Positions 19,267 to 29,295 of a stretch of 64,000 nt of DNA are shown piece by piece. Under the pieces are notes generated by a model. That model was not told where the DNA came from. It was given only the letters and a program-made list of their open reading frames with translations, and searched no databases. The stretch spans positions 124,001 through 188,000 of the forward strand of contig NZ_CP077291.1 of assembly GCF_019048065.1 (NCBI RefSeq), in the 5' to 3' direction. A program made the translations under genes and the position numbers. The first letter of the stretch is position 1. Each line of letters opens with the position of its first letter. The DNA comes from Citrobacter farmeri (lineage in GTDB: Bacteria > Pseudomonadota > Gammaproteobacteria > Enterobacterales > Enterobacteriaceae).

Positions 19267-20157
19267 TCAATGGTGGTTTTTCAGTCCGGCAGTCGTGCGA
19301 ACCTGTTCGAGAATGGCGGTCCAGTCTTCCCGCCCACGGCCAGCGGCTCGCGCCTGGTTATAAACTTCCCTGGACGCCGCGCCGAGCGGCACAGGAACGT
19401 GCAGTTGATTGGCGACATCCAGCGCGATACCAAGATCTTTATGGGCCAGGTCGATCATGAAGGCCGGGGAAAGATCGCCCTTCAGCACTTTGTTCGGCCA
19501 CGAGGTGGTGAAGTGGCCTTTTCCGGCAGGCGTCCCGCTCATGACCTGTAGCGCTACATCGAAGGAGAGGCCCAGCGCTTCACACAGCACGGCGGCTTCG
19601 GCTGACAGGGCATTTAGCGCGATGCTCATGTAGTTGTTAATCAACTTCACGCGGATCCCCATTCCCGGACCGCCGGCGTTAATCAACTCATTCCCCATCG
19701 CCATCAGCACCGGCGTGGCGCGCTCGACCTGGTCCGGCGTGCCGCCTGCCAGCAATAGCAATGTGCCAGCAACGGCGTGATCGGAGGTCCGTCCGACCGG
19801 TACATCCATCATGGCGAAGCCTTTGGCATGCAGTTCGGCAATCAATTTGTCGGTCTGCAAGGGATGGATGGTTGACATATCGATCACCAGCGCCTGTGGG
19901 GAAAGGCTTTCGCAAACACCCTCTTCACCCAACAACACGCGGCGTACCAGATCGCCGTTGGGCAGCATCGTGATGACAAACTCAGCGCCTTCTGCAGCCT
20001 GTGCCGGAGAGCGAGCCGGTTGCGCCCCTTTTTCGACCAGGCGCTGTACGGCATCGGCGTTAACGTCAAAAACGCTGAGTTGGTGACCCTGCTTGAGTAA
20101 ATTGCTCGCCATTGGGGCGCCCATCTGCCCTAATCCGATAAATGCGATTACTGCCAT
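19267..20157 (-). CDS. yihU: 3-sulfolactaldehyde reductase YihU
   Basis: YihU reduces sulfolactaldehyde with NADH to 2,3-dihydroxypropane-1-sulfonate, the excreted end product of sulfo-glycolysis. It is a beta-hydroxyacid dehydrogenase of 296 residues with the N-terminal Rossmann motif [13 protein letters not shown], the substrate motif DVPVGR, and the catalytic lysine in KLINNYMS. The start at 20157 has AGGAG ahead of it; a frame nine codons longer has no support. It is the first gene of the leftward yihU-T-S-R run, divergent from yihV. Confidence 0.96.
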   Translation of the reverse strand: MAVIAFIGLGQMGAPMASNLLKQGHQLSVFDVNADAVQRLVEKGAQPARSPAQAAEGAEFVITMLPNGDLVRRVLLGEEGVCESLSPQALVIDMSTIHPLQTDKLIAELHAKGFAMMDVPVGRTSDHAVAGTLLLLAGGTPDQVERATPVLMAMGNELINAGGPGMGIRVKLINNYMSIALNALSAEAAVLCEALGLSFDVALQVMSGTPAGKGHFTTSWPNKVLKGDLSPAFMIDLAHKDLGIALDVANQLHVPVPLGAASREVYNQARAAGRGREDWTAILEQVRTTAGLKNHH

Positions 20158-20323
20158 ATCGTTCTCCTGAGATGCTGATGTCATTTTTTGTCATTTATGA
20201 ATGATGTTTCTTGTCTGTTTTTGATCGTATTTGTAATTTATGGTCAAAAAATTGACAGCCGTCACTTTTTAAACATTTAGTGAAATTAAAATACCCTCAT
20301 CCCAACATGCTTAAGGAACGACC
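20158..20323. promoter_or_regulatory. yihU-yihV divergent control region
   Basis: 166 AT-rich bases separate the leftward catabolic genes from yihV-yihW. A perfect -35 hexamer TTGACA lies at 20252-20257 on the plus strand, but no good -10 box follows at 17 bp; TAAAAT at 20287-20292 is another possible -10. In E. coli the regulator YihW (CsqR) binds this intergenic region and is released by sulfoquinovose pathway sugars. I cannot define the operator exactly. Confidence 0.5.
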
Positions 20324-21220
20324 ATGATTCGTATCGCTTGTATAGGTATTACCGTGCTGGATCGCATCTATTACGTAGAAACGTTACCGACAGAAGGGGG
20401 TAAATATGTGGCGCATCGCTATACCGAGGTTGGCGGGGGGCCTGCTGCGACTGCCGCAGTGGCGGCGGCGAAGTTAGGTGCGCAGGTAGACTTTATTGGC
20501 CGCGTGGGCGATGACGACACCGGAAACCGTCTGCTGTCGGAGCTGGAATCCCTGGGGGTTAATACCCGCTACACCCGGCGCTATGCCGGCGCGAAGTCGT
20601 CACAGTCGGCCATTACGGTCGACGCTCACGGGGAACGAATTATCGTCAATTTTCCGAGCCCCGATCTGCTGGCGGAGGCAGATTGGCTTAACGACATCGA
20701 CTTTTCTCAGTGGGATGTGGTGCTGGCGGACGTTCGCTGGCATGAAGGGGCAAAGCAGGCGTTTACGCTGGCGCGTCAGGCAGGCGTGAAAACGCTGCTG
20801 GATGGCGATGTGACGCCGCAGGACATCAGCGAGCTGGTGGCTTTAAGCGATCATGCTGCGTTTTCGGCACCGGGTTTGGCGCGTCTGACCGGCATCAGTG
20901 AGACCGCCAGTGCGTTGAAACAGTCGCAAACGCTCACAAATGGTCATGTCTACGTCACGCAGGGTCGCGAAGGGTGCTACTGGATAGAAAATGGCATGCT
21001 GCAACACCAGGCTGGTTTTGCGGTGGATGTCGTGGATACGACCGGGGCAGGCGATGTTTTCCACGGTGCGCTGGCATTTAGCCTTGCGTCTGGAAACGAA
21101 CTAAAAGAGGCTGTCAGGTTTGCCAGCGGCGTTGCGGCGCTAAAATGCACCCGACCCGGTGGGCGCGCAGGTATCCCTGACTGTGATCAAACCCGATCTT
21201 TTCTGTCACTTTTTGTATAA
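20324..21220 (+). CDS. yihV: 6-deoxy-6-sulfofructose kinase YihV
   Basis: YihV is a PfkB/ribokinase-family kinase that phosphorylates sulfofructose at C1 with ATP. The 298-residue protein shows the family signatures GGGPAATAAVAAAKLG near the N-terminus and DTTGAGDVFHGAL with the catalytic Asp near the C-terminus. It also has the TRPGGRAGIPD tail typical of YihV. AAGGAACG precedes the ATG. It is divergent from yihU and precedes yihW by 32 bp. Confidence 0.97.
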   Translation: MIRIACIGITVLDRIYYVETLPTEGGKYVAHRYTEVGGGPAATAAVAAAKLGAQVDFIGRVGDDDTGNRLLSELESLGVNTRYTRRYAGAKSSQSAITVDAHGERIIVNFPSPDLLAEADWLNDIDFSQWDVVLADVRWHEGAKQAFTLARQAGVKTLLDGDVTPQDISELVALSDHAAFSAPGLARLTGISETASALKQSQTLTNGHVYVTQGREGCYWIENGMLQHQAGFAVDVVDTTGAGDVFHGALAFSLASGNELKEAVRFASGVAALKCTRPGGRAGIPDCDQTRSFLSLFV

Positions 21221-21252
21221 AATGCAGGGCAATGGTTTTTCGAGGAATTTTC

Positions 21253-22056
21253 ATGAGTTTTACCGAACTGACCGGTAACCCACGGCACGATCAGCTGCTG
21301 TCGCTCATAGGCGAGCGTGGGTATATGAACATTGATGAACTGGCGGATTTACTGGATGTCTCCACCCAAACGGTGCGTCGCGATATTCGTAAATTAAGCG
21401 AACAGGGATTGATCACCCGTCATCACGGTGGGGCAGGCCGCGCGTCCAGCGTCGTTAATACTGCCTTTGAGCAACGTGAAGTCTCGTGGACGCAAGAGAA
21501 GAAAGCCATCGCGGAAGCGGTGGCTGACTATATTCCCGATGGTTCAACGGTGTTCATCACCATTGGCACCACCGTGGAGCAGGTGGCACGGGCATTGTTG
21601 AACCACAATCATCTGCGCATTATCACCAACAGCTTACGGGTTGCGCATATTCTCTATAACAATCCCCGTTTCGAAGTGATGGTACCCGGTGGAACGCTGC
21701 GGCCACATAACAGCGGTATTATCGGCCCTTCTGCGACCGCGTTTGTCGGCGATTTCCGTGCGGACTATCTCGTCACCAGCGTGGGGGCGATTGAAAGCGA
21801 TGGGGCAATGTTAGAATTTGACGTCAATGAAGCCAGCGTGGTGAAGACCATGATGGCCCATTCAAGGCATATTCTGCTTGCTGCCGACCATACGAAATAC
21901 CACGCCTCAGCGGCAGTTGAGATTGGCAATATCTCTTCTGTTACCGCATTGTTTACCGATGAACTTCCCGGTCCGGCTCTCCACACGCTTCTCCAGTCTA
22001 ATCAGGTGGAGATTGTCCAGGTGAGTCCAGACCAGGATGATGTGGTTTCTGCGTAA
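21253..22056 (+). CDS. yihW: YihW/CsqR, DeoR-family repressor of the sulfoquinovose genes
   Basis: CsqR represses the yih genes and is relieved by sulfoquinovose, sulfoquinovosyl glycerol or pathway phosphates. The 267-residue protein has a DeoR-type winged helix-turn-helix (about residues 6-60: MNIDELADLLDVSTQTVRRD) and a C-terminal sugar-phosphate sensor domain (DeoRC) with IGTTVEQVARAL and SVGAIESDGAM. The ATG at 21253 follows GAGGAA at good spacing and matches the E. coli N-terminus (MSFTELTGNPRHD). The C-terminus is about six residues longer than E. coli's, with a divergent tail. Confidence 0.95.
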   Translation: MSFTELTGNPRHDQLLSLIGERGYMNIDELADLLDVSTQTVRRDIRKLSEQGLITRHHGGAGRASSVVNTAFEQREVSWTQEKKAIAEAVADYIPDGSTVFITIGTTVEQVARALLNHNHLRIITNSLRVAHILYNNPRFEVMVPGGTLRPHNSGIIGPSATAFVGDFRADYLVTSVGAIESDGAMLEFDVNEASVVKTMMAHSRHILLAADHTKYHASAAVEIGNISSVTALFTDELPGPALHTLLQSNQVEIVQVSPDQDDVVSA

Positions 22057-22073
22057 CAAACTCTTTTTAAATA

Positions 22074-22097
22074 AACCGCCGTTTCAGGCGGTTCTTA
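22074..22097 (+). terminator. Probable terminator after yihW
   Basis: Perfect 7-bp arms AACCGCC (22074-22080) and GGCGGTT (22087-22093) with a 6-base loop lie 18 bp after the yihW stop. The T-run that follows is interrupted (CTTAT), so termination may be partial. Confidence 0.65.
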
Positions 22098-22495
22098 TCA
22101 CAAAAAATAGAAATAGCTAAACATCCTGGCATTATGTGTAAAATTCCTAAAGCCTGCGAAATTTATCAAAACGAGCCTTTAATGCTTTTTGATTTATAAA
22201 GCTTTTTTGCCTTTGATACCTGTTCAATTATTCTTTGTAAAAAATATCCAGGAATAGTGCGAATAAGTTGATGACCCTCTGTTAATTTGCCTTTTTCGTC
22301 AGTTGAAGCCCCCGTTGACATAATATTTGAATAACTGTATTAATCGCGCAAAGGAAAATAATATTAATTTTAAGGTAAGTGAATCTTTAAGGTTTTAAAG
22401 ATGAACGGACCCGTTTCGCCTTTTAATTAAATTATTTTTTGCCGCGTCTTTTATGCTCTTATCCGAAAAAAGAGTGGTACGGAAAAGGTATTCCT
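22098..22495 (+). promoter_or_regulatory. Long AT-rich region upstream of the autotransporter gene
   Basis: About 400 bases without a gene, clearly richer in A and T than the flanks. This suits an H-NS-silenced, horizontally acquired surface gene. Several TATAAT-like hexamers occur, so no single promoter can be named. No further gene, tRNA or mobile-element end is seen. Confidence 0.45.
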
Positions 22496-25117
22496 ATGAA
22501 AACACAAAAAATGAAATGCAAGCCACCCTCACCAGGGAAATTGGCACTCTGTATCGCCAGTGCGTTAGCGCTTGGCGGTGTCAGCGGGCAAGTCGCTGCG
22601 GCATGCAGTTACACCACCACAGCACAGCTCTTTTGCGATAACACCACGATCTATCACTACGGCAATCCACTTGGTGGCGATGGCCGGGATTACACTGGAT
22701 TTGATGAAGTGCGTATCGATACGACTTCAGAAGGGACTACCGCCGGGCTAACAGGCTGGGGCGTCTATATTGATAATATTGGTTATAAGTTCAAAAACCT
22801 GGTTATCAATACAACAGGCACTGCAGCAGATGGCATCCATTCTAAAAACGCAGGTGGTAAGCTGGTTGCCGATAATATTTACATCACAGCAACAGGGAGT
22901 AGCGCTGATGGTATAAACATCGGTCGTGAACTCCAGGCGGATTATTCAATCGTTGAAGTCAATGGTGATGTGACTGTTGATGCTGAAAATGGAATGGGGT
23001 TACGTGCTAACGCATCGGCGAATAAAGACAATGCCCAGTCATCCATAATCATTCATGGGAATACGGATATTGTTACTCGCGGTCCCGGAGCTGCGAATAC
23101 AGGTTATGGTATTTATGCAGGTAGAGATCCTGCGCAATACACAGGAACTGCAAGAGGAAATGCGGATATTACGCTCAATGGCACGACGTCAGTCACGACG
23201 TCAGGTCGAAGTGCACATGCCGTGTATGTGGGACGTAAAGGAACCATAAACCTGAATAACGTTGATTTAAAAACCTCTGGTGTCACTGCGCACGGCGTTT
23301 ATGCGTCTTCATCTACTGAGTCCGCAACGGTGAACCTGGGTGGCGACACGAAAATTCAGGTGACTGACAGTGGTGCTTTTGCCATTTACGCGTATGGTTC
23401 GCAGGCCATCATTCGTTCATGGGATTACGCTACCGATACGGCTGACTCAGGTGTGTACGACATTGAAGGCAATTTACGTGCTTATTATGGCGGCACCATG
23501 GATCTGCATATGGAGGATGGAAGCCGCTTTGTAGGCAAAGCTGATTCTTCACAAGAGAATAGTAACGCGAACTACCACGGCTCGCTGGATTTGAGTATGA
23601 AGGGTGCCAGCAGCGAATGGAAGATGACCGGAAACTCCGTCGTTTCTAACCTGACGCTGGATCAAGCCACGCTGCGCTACAGCCCTGACGGCGTGTCTCG
23701 TGACGATGCGGGAACGTTCAAAACATTGACTGTGATAGGAAACTACATCGGGACCAACGCGTTGTTAGTGCTGAACACCGTACTGGAAGGTGACGGTTCA
23801 TTAACTGACATGCTGAAAGTGAATGGCGATACCTCCGGCAACACCAAAGTGGGTATCAACAATATTGGTGGTGTTGGTGAACTGACCGTCGATGGGATTA
23901 AAATCGTCGAGGTTGCCGGGAACTCTGACGGTACCTTTACGAAATCAGGGCGTATCGTTGCCGGCGCGTATGACTATGACGTGGTGAAAAAAGCCAGTGA
24001 CTGGTACCTGACCAGCGAACTGTCACCGGTGGACCCGCCGCCCGTTGATCCACCACCTGTCGATCCAGAACCTGAGCCCGATCCGGATCCCGCGCAGCCA
24101 GATCCAGAGGATCCCCCAGGACCGCCAGCGCCGCCATCCACAGAGCATCAGTATCGCCCTGAGTTTGGGAGCTACCTGGCGAACAACTATGCGGCCAATA
24201 CCCTGTTTATCACCCGTCTGCACGACCGTCTGGGTGAGACGCAGTACACCGACATGCTGACCGGCGAAGAAAAAGTCACCACCATGTGGATGCGTAATGT
24301 CGGTGGCCATAATCGCTTCACCGACGGCAGCGGACAGCTGAAAACCACCGCTAACCGTTATGTTCTGCAGTTAGGCGGCGACCTGGCGCAGTGGAGTAGC
24401 GACGGCCTTGATCGCTGGCATCTGGGCGCCATGGCGGGTTATGCCAACCAGAAAAGTAAAACCCATAACAGCTACACGGGCTATGCGTCCCGTGGACAGG
24501 TAGACGGTTACAGCGTGGGTCTGTACGCCACCTGGTATGCAAACGAAGCGGATAAGACCGGGACGTATCTGGACAGTTGGGTGCTGTATAACTGGTTTGA
24601 TAACACCGTGCGCGGCGATCATCTGGCCAGCGAAAACTACAAATCCGACGGTATCACGGCGTCTGTTGAAGGGGGTTATAGCTTCCTGGTAGGGGAAAGT
24701 GAAAATAAAACCTACTGGATCCAACCGAAAGCGCAGGTTATCTGGATGGACGTGCAGGCCGATTCACACCGCGAACACAACGGGACTCAGGTGAAAGACA
24801 AGACTGACGGTAACCTGATGACGCGCCTTGGTGTCCGTGCTTACCTGAAAGGTCATGCGGAGAAAGATGCCGATAAAGGTCGTGATTTCCAACCGTTTAT
24901 TGAAGCGAACTGGATCCACAACACCAATAACCAGACCGTACAGATGGGCTCCATTAAGGATGAAATCAGCGGGACGCGTAACATTGGTGAGCTGAAAGTG
25001 GGCATCGAGGGGCAAATCAATCCTCGTCTGCAAGTGTGGGGTAACGTTGCGCAGCAGGTAGGTGACAACAGCTATAGCGATACTTCCGCGATGCTCGGGG
25101 TGAAATACAGCTTCTAA
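22496..25117 (+). CDS. AIDA/pertactin-type autotransporter (type Va secretion)
   Basis: This 873-residue protein carries a Sec signal (hydrophobic core LALCIASALALGGVSGQ, cleavage near residue 36). A passenger of about 470 residues follows, made of short Gly/Asn/Thr-rich repeats with AHAVYVG and AHGVYAS motifs, typical of a right-handed beta-helix. Next come a Pro/Asp/Glu-rich linker (about 510-546, repeated PPPVD units) and a C-terminal autotransporter barrel from YRPEFGSYLANNYAANTLF to the terminal KYSF. Two cysteines at the passenger start (37 and 47) could form a disulfide. The ATG at 22496 has AAAGG upstream. The role is probably adhesion or aggregation. It is an accessory gene between yihW and yihX, absent from E. 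coli K-12 at this site. Confidence 0.9.
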   Translation: MKTQKMKCKPPSPGKLALCIASALALGGVSGQVAAACSYTTTAQLFCDNTTIYHYGNPLGGDGRDYTGFDEVRIDTTSEGTTAGLTGWGVYIDNIGYKFKNLVINTTGTAADGIHSKNAGGKLVADNIYITATGSSADGINIGRELQADYSIVEVNGDVTVDAENGMGLRANASANKDNAQSSIIIHGNTDIVTRGPGAANTGYGIYAGRDPAQYTGTARGNADITLNGTTSVTTSGRSAHAVYVGRKGTINLNNVDLKTSGVTAHGVYASSSTESATVNLGGDTKIQVTDSGAFAIYAYGSQAIIRSWDYATDTADSGVYDIEGNLRAYYGGTMDLHMEDGSRFVGKADSSQENSNANYHGSLDLSMKGASSEWKMTGNSVVSNLTLDQATLRYSPDGVSRDDAGTFKTLTVIGNYIGTNALLVLNTVLEGDGSLTDMLKVNGDTSGNTKVGINNIGGVGELTVDGIKIVEVAGNSDGTFTKSGRIVAGAYDYDVVKKASDWYLTSELSPVDPPPVDPPPVDPEPEPDPDPAQPDPEDPPGPPAPPSTEHQYRPEFGSYLANNYAANTLFITRLHDRLGETQYTDMLTGEEKVTTMWMRNVGGHNRFTDGSGQLKTTANRYVLQLGGDLAQWSSDGLDRWHLGAMAGYANQKSKTHNSYTGYASRGQVDGYSVGLYATWYANEADKTGTYLDSWVLYNWFDNTVRGDHLASENYKSDGITASVEGGYSFLVGESENKTYWIQPKAQVIWMDVQADSHREHNGTQVKDKTDGNLMTRLGVRAYLKGHAEKDADKGRDFQPFIEANWIHNTNNQTVQMGSIKDEISGTRNIGELKVGIEGQINPRLQVWGNVAQQVGDNSYSDTSAMLGVKYSF

Positions 25118-25143
25118 GAAACCGATAAATATCACACCAGAAC

Positions 25144-25175
25144 AAGGCGATGCTGTAAGGGCATCGCCTTTTTTT
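25144..25175 (+). terminator. Rho-independent terminator after the autotransporter gene
   Basis: Arms AAGGCGATGC (25144-25153) and GCATCGCCTT (25161-25170) pair perfectly around a 7-base loop and run into seven T residues. Confidence 0.93.
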
Positions 25176-25259
25176 CCGTCATCTTTCCCTGACGAGCACA
25201 TAGTCAAAACGCCCCTTTCCCGCTACAGTTATTCATCCACGGCAAGTAAGGAGAGGGAC

Positions 25260-25859
25260 ATGCTCTATATCTTTGATTTAGGTAATGTGATTGTCGATAT
25301 CGACTTCAACCGCGTATTAGGTACCTGGAGCGATCTGAGCCGTGTGCCGCTGGCGTCGTTAAAGCAAAGTTTTACGATGGGTGAGGCCTTTCACCAGCAC
25401 GAACGGGGAGAAATCACCGACGAAGCGTTTGCCGAGGCCATATGCCATGAGATGGATTTGCCGCTGAGCTACGAACAGTTTTCTCACGGCTGGCAGGCCG
25501 TTTTTGTCGCGCTGCGACCTGAGGTTATCGACATCATGCAGAAATTGCGCGAGCAGGGCCATCGTGTGGTTGTCCTGTCAAATACCAACCGGCTGCATAC
25601 AACGTTTTGGCCAGATGAATATCCGGAGATTCACCGGGCGGCGGACCATATTTATCTGTCGCAGGATCTGGGGATGCGAAAGCCGGAGGTGCGGATTTAT
25701 CAGCATGTCCTACAGCAAGAGGGTTTTTCAGCGAGCGACACCGTCTTTTTTGACGACAACGTCGATAATATAGAAGGAGCCAACCAGTTGGGGATAACCA
25801 GCATTCTGGTAACCGATAAAACCGTCATTCCTGACTATTTCGCGAAGCTGTTATGCTAA
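25260..25859 (+). CDS. yihX: YihX, HAD-family alpha-D-glucose-1-phosphate phosphatase
   Basis: YihX hydrolyses alpha-glucose-1-phosphate and other sugar phosphates and affects glycogen-derived glucose release. The 199-residue cytosolic protein has HAD motif I in [11 protein letters not shown] (nucleophile Asp6), motif II in VLSNTNR, motif III Lys in MRKPE and motif IV in VFFDDN. The ATG at 25260 is preceded by GGAGAGG. The stop codon overlaps the start of yihY by 7 bp, so the two are translationally coupled. Confidence 0.96.
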   Translation: MLYIFDLGNVIVDIDFNRVLGTWSDLSRVPLASLKQSFTMGEAFHQHERGEITDEAFAEAICHEMDLPLSYEQFSHGWQAVFVALRPEVIDIMQKLREQGHRVVVLSNTNRLHTTFWPDEYPEIHRAADHIYLSQDLGMRKPEVRIYQHVLQQEGFSASDTVFFDDNVDNIEGANQLGITSILVTDKTVIPDYFAKLLC

Positions 25860-26725
25860 AAACGGTACATCAAAAAGCCAGGCATCATACCCGACCGCTT
25901 TGGGCCTGGCTGAAACTCCTCTACAAGCGCATTGATGAGGACAACATGACGACGCTGGCAGGGAATCTTGCCTATGTCTCGTTGCTTTCATTAGTGCCGC
26001 TGATCGCCGTTGTGTTTGCGCTTTTCGCCGCTTTTCCGATGTTTTCCGATGTCAGTGTCCAACTGCGTCACTTTATCTTTGCTAACTTCATCCCGGCAAC
26101 CGGCGATGTGATCCAACGTTACATTGAGCAGTTCGTTGCCAACTCCAATAAAATGACGGCGGTAGGGGCTTGCGGGTTAATCGTTACTGCACTGTTGTTG
26201 ATGTATGCCATTGATAGCGCACTGAATACAATCTGGCGCAGTACGCGCACGCGGCCAAAAGTGTACTCCTTTGCCGTGTACTGGATGATTTTGACGCTGG
26301 GACCATTGCTGGCAGGGGCCAGCCTGGCGATCAGTTCGTATCTCCTCTCATTGCGCTGGGCCAGCGATCTCAATACGGTAATCGATAATGTACTGCGCCT
26401 TTTTCCGCTGATCCTCTCCTGGCTCTCGTTCTGGCTCCTCTACAGCGTGGTGCCAACCACGCGCGTACCGAATCGTGATGCGATTGTCGGCGCCTTTGTC
26501 GCCGCCGTACTGTTCGAAGCAGGAAAGAAAGGTTTCGCGCTTTATATCACCATGTTCCCGTCATATCAGCTTATTTACGGCGTGCTGGCGGTGGTACCCA
26601 TTTTGTTTGTCTGGGTGTACTGGACGTGGTGTATCGTCTTGCTTGGCGCGGAAATAACTGTCACTCTCGGGGAATACCGCAAACTCAAACAAGCCGCAGA
26701 ACAAGAAGAAGCAGACCAACCATGA
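25853..26725 (+). CDS. yihY: YihY, inner-membrane protein of the UPF0761 family
   Basis: A 290-residue membrane protein with about six segments, including [20 protein letters not shown] and two long hydrophobic stretches in the C-terminal half. The cytosolic tail is acidic and coiled. The family was once mislabelled ribonuclease BN; the true RNase BN is encoded elsewhere, and the role of YihY is unknown. It overlaps yihX by 7 bp and dtd by 4 bp (ATGA), making a tightly coupled yihX-yihY-dtd-yiiD run. Confidence 0.95.
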   Translation: MLKTVHQKARHHTRPLWAWLKLLYKRIDEDNMTTLAGNLAYVSLLSLVPLIAVVFALFAAFPMFSDVSVQLRHFIFANFIPATGDVIQRYIEQFVANSNKMTAVGACGLIVTALLLMYAIDSALNTIWRSTRTRPKVYSFAVYWMILTLGPLLAGASLAISSYLLSLRWASDLNTVIDNVLRLFPLILSWLSFWLLYSVVPTTRVPNRDAIVGAFVAAVLFEAGKKGFALYITMFPSYQLIYGVLAVVPILFVWVYWTWCIVLLGAEITVTLGEYRKLKQAAEQEEADQP

Positions 26726-27159
26726 TTGCATTAATTCAGCGCGTAACCCGTGCCAGCGTCACCGTGGAGGACGAAGTGACGGGTGAAATTGGCTCAGGAC
26801 TTTTAGTGTTGTTGGGTGTCGAAAAGGATGACGACGAGCAGAAAGCGAATCGCCTGTGCGAACGCGTGCTCGGCTACCGTATTTTTAGCGATGCCGAAGG
26901 CAAGATGAACCTGAACGTGCAGCAGGCGGGCGGGAGCGTGCTGGTGGTTTCACAATTTACGCTGGCGGCGGATACCGAACGCGGTATGCGTCCGGGGTTT
27001 TCTAAAGGGGCGACGCCGGACCGGGCGGAAGCCCTGTACGACTATTTCGTCGAACGCTGCCGCCAACAGGAAATGAACACGCAGACCGGACGCTTCGCTG
27101 CGGATATGCAGGTTGCGCTGGTGAATGATGGCCCCGTGACGTTCTGGTTACAGGTATGA
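26722..27159 (+). CDS. dtd: D-aminoacyl-tRNA deacylase
   Basis: Dtd hydrolyses D-amino acids (and mischarged glycine) from tRNA, proofreading chirality in translation. The 145-residue protein contains both family motifs that form the active site across the dimer: SQFTLAAD in the middle and [11 protein letters not shown] at the C-terminus. The ATG overlaps the yihY stop (ATGA), and the stop overlaps the yiiD start in the same way. Its length matches E. coli Dtd. Confidence 0.97.
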   Translation: MIALIQRVTRASVTVEDEVTGEIGSGLLVLLGVEKDDDEQKANRLCERVLGYRIFSDAEGKMNLNVQQAGGSVLVVSQFTLAADTERGMRPGFSKGATPDRAEALYDYFVERCRQQEMNTQTGRFAADMQVALVNDGPVTFWLQV

Positions 27160-28145
27160 ATCAGCTTCCGGCGTGGCCGCGGGTAACAAGAGAGAGTACA
27201 GCTATGTATCACCTTCGAGTACCGCAAACAGAAGAAGAATTAGAGCGTTACTATCAGTTTCGCTGGGAGATGCTGCGTAAGCCGCTGCATCAGCCGAAGG
27301 GGTCCGAGCGTGATGCCTGGGACGCGATGGCGCATCACCAGATGGTGGTGGATGAAGAGGGCAATCTGGTGGCCGTCGGGCGTTTGTACATCAATGCCGA
27401 TAATGAGGCTTCTATTCGTTTCATGGCCGTCGATCCGACCGTGCAGGAGAAGGGGTTGGGTACGCTGATGGCGATGACGCTGGAGTCCGTCGCGCGCCAG
27501 GAAGGGGTCAAACGGGTGACCTGTAGCGCACGGGAAGATGCGGTCGAATTCTTCGCCAAACTGGGGTTTGTCAATCAGGGAGAAATCACCACGCCGCAAA
27601 CCACGCCGGTTCGCCACTTTTTAATGATCAAACCGGTTGCCTCGCTTGATGACATTTTGCATCGCGGCGACTGGTGCGGACAACTACAGCAGGCGTGGTA
27701 TGAACACATCCCGCTGAGCGAGAAGATGGGTGTGCGCATTCAGCAGTACACCGGGCAGAAATTTATTACCACGATGCCAGAGACGGGCAATCAAAATCCG
27801 CACCACACGCTGTTTGCCGGGAGCCTGTTTTCACTGGCCACGCTGACCGGTTGGGGGCTTATCTGGCTGATGTTGCGCGAGCGCCATCTGGGGGGAACGA
27901 TTATTCTCGCCGATGCCCATATCCGCTATAGCAAACCTATTAGCGGCAGACCTGCTGCGGTTGCCGATCTTGGCTCTTTGAGCGGCGATCTTGACCGCCT
28001 GGCGCGAGGGAAAAAGGCGCGTGTTCAACTGCAGGTAGAACTGCTGGGCGACGACACCCCTGGCGCCATTTTCGAAGGTATCTACATTGTCCTGCCCGCC
28101 AGGCCGTTTGGCCCCTATGAAGAGGGCGGAAACGAGGAAGAGTAG
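27156..28145 (+). CDS. fabY: YiiD/FabY, GNAT-hotdog fusion acting in fatty-acid initiation
   Basis: The 329-residue protein joins a GNAT acetyltransferase domain (about residues 17-160, acyl-CoA motif [11 protein letters not shown]) to a C-terminal hotdog thioesterase-like domain (about 185-320, [19 protein letters not shown]). In E. coli this protein (FabY, also called MadA) has been reported to supply acetyl-ACP by malonyl-ACP decarboxylation when FabH is missing; I recall this only in outline. The ATG at 27156 overlaps the dtd stop. The alternative Met17 (MYHLRVP) would remove a poorly conserved N-terminus. Confidence 0.92.
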   Translation: MNQLPAWPRVTRESTAMYHLRVPQTEEELERYYQFRWEMLRKPLHQPKGSERDAWDAMAHHQMVVDEEGNLVAVGRLYINADNEASIRFMAVDPTVQEKGLGTLMAMTLESVARQEGVKRVTCSAREDAVEFFAKLGFVNQGEITTPQTTPVRHFLMIKPVASLDDILHRGDWCGQLQQAWYEHIPLSEKMGVRIQQYTGQKFITTMPETGNQNPHHTLFAGSLFSLATLTGWGLIWLMLRERHLGGTIILADAHIRYSKPISGRPAAVADLGSLSGDLDRLARGKKARVQLQVELLGDDTPGAIFEGIYIVLPARPFGPYEEGGNEEE

Positions 28146-28161
28146 GGGGTCTACCCCCTCT

Positions 28162-29094
28162 CTATCTGATACCAGTTTTTGTGTGCTGAATCCCAATCCG
28201 CCAGGCAATATCCTGCATTGCGCTACGTGCTGCATGGCTGACGCCAGCTAGCTGGAAAAACCCATGAATCACACCGAGATAGCGTTGGCAGGTACAATCG
28301 ACGCCTTGTAAGGTAAGTCGGTGATACAAAAGTTCACCTTCGTCGCGCAGCGGATCAAATTCAGCGGTGATGATATGCGTGGGCGGTAAGCCGCTGAGGT
28401 CATCTCGCCATAGTGGGCTGGCCTCGGGATGCTGGCGTTCAGTATGAGGCAAATACATCTCATACCCGGTAAGCAGCGTATCGCGGGTAATGATGTAGTC
28501 CAGACCGTTGCGGGTATAGCTCTCACATCTGGCGGTCGCGTCGAGCATCGGGTAGATCAGCACCAGTTGTGCGGGCTGCCATTGTTTCGCCGCCTTCAGG
28601 CGTAATGCGGTCACCAGCGCCAGGTGACCGCCCGCACTGTCCCCGGCAAGTGTGATGCGCTGGCGTTCTATGCCAAGTTGTTCTGCATATTGCCAGATCA
28701 GGTTAGCTCCTTTTTCAGCATCATCATGCGCCGCAGGGAACGTTTGTTCTGGGGCAAGGCGGTACTGTACGGCAATAACCCGACAACCGCTGGTATACGC
28801 CAGTTGCCGCAACTGATTATCGTGGGTAGCGAACCCGCCGCTCACGAAACAGCCGCCGTGGTAGTAGACAACGCAGGGCAGAAAGCCCGACGCGTGGCGC
28901 GGCGATACAATGCGCAACGTCATCCCCTCCAGCTCAACATCGCTGACCTCTACGCGCGTTTCAGTCTCTCCGGCCAGCACGGTACTGGCGATATAGCCCG
29001 CCCTCCGGTCATCAATATTTTGCTGACGAGCTGAAGGTCGTCCCGCCGCGATAAATTCTTCGACCAGTTGTGCGATACCGTTTTCAAGCGCCAT
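28162..29094 (-). CDS. Alpha/beta-hydrolase, hormone-sensitive-lipase type esterase
   Basis: This 310-residue cytosolic enzyme has the HSL-family oxyanion motif YYHGGCFVSGG, the nucleophile elbow GDSAGG, the acid in EFDPLRDEG and the catalytic His in VIHGFF. It therefore has a complete Ser-Asp-His triad. The family hydrolyses short-chain acyl esters, as E. coli Aes does; the natural substrate is unknown. No signal peptide is present. It is an accessory gene convergent with yiiD (16 bp apart) and divergent from the toxin-antitoxin pair. E. coli K-12 has no such gene here as far as I recall. Confidence 0.88.
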   Translation of the reverse strand: MALENGIAQLVEEFIAAGRPSARQQNIDDRRAGYIASTVLAGETETRVEVSDVELEGMTLRIVSPRHASGFLPCVVYYHGGCFVSGGFATHDNQLRQLAYTSGCRVIAVQYRLAPEQTFPAAHDDAEKGANLIWQYAEQLGIERQRITLAGDSAGGHLALVTALRLKAAKQWQPAQLVLIYPMLDATARCESYTRNGLDYIITRDTLLTGYEMYLPHTERQHPEASPLWRDDLSGLPPTHIITAEFDPLRDEGELLYHRLTLQGVDCTCQRYLGVIHGFFQLAGVSHAARSAMQDIAWRIGIQHTKTGIR

Positions 29095-29278
29095 TTTCTT
29101 AATCCCTTAAATCTGTATGAATATACAGTGTTATACCCTGGTTTTTCGGGAAAGAGAATGGGGGATTTTGGTCAGGGTGAAATTCTGGAAAGCGCCTCGC
29201 AAAAGGGAAAGTCACCGCGGAGATCGCTTTTTTCCTGCATGCCGACGGTGTATGTTGTTTGAAAATTATTCGCCACTG

Positions 29279-29295
29279 ATATACTGGAGGTATAT
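29279..29295 (+). promoter_or_regulatory. Candidate antitoxin operator over the ribosome binding site
   Basis: A perfect inverted repeat with arms ATATAC (29279-29284) and GTATAT (29290-29295), spaced by 5 bp, ends directly at the antitoxin start. It overlaps a good -10 hexamer TATACT (29280-29285) and the Shine-Dalgarno GGAGG (29286-29290). Short palindromes of this size are usual operators for ribbon-helix-helix antitoxins, suggesting autorepression. A related pair, ATATAC and GTTATAC, occurs near 29121-29136. Confidence 0.6.

Noticed and set aside
25853..26725. yihY as ribonuclease BN
   Set aside because: That older label was an error; the protein is a multi-segment membrane protein without nuclease motifs.
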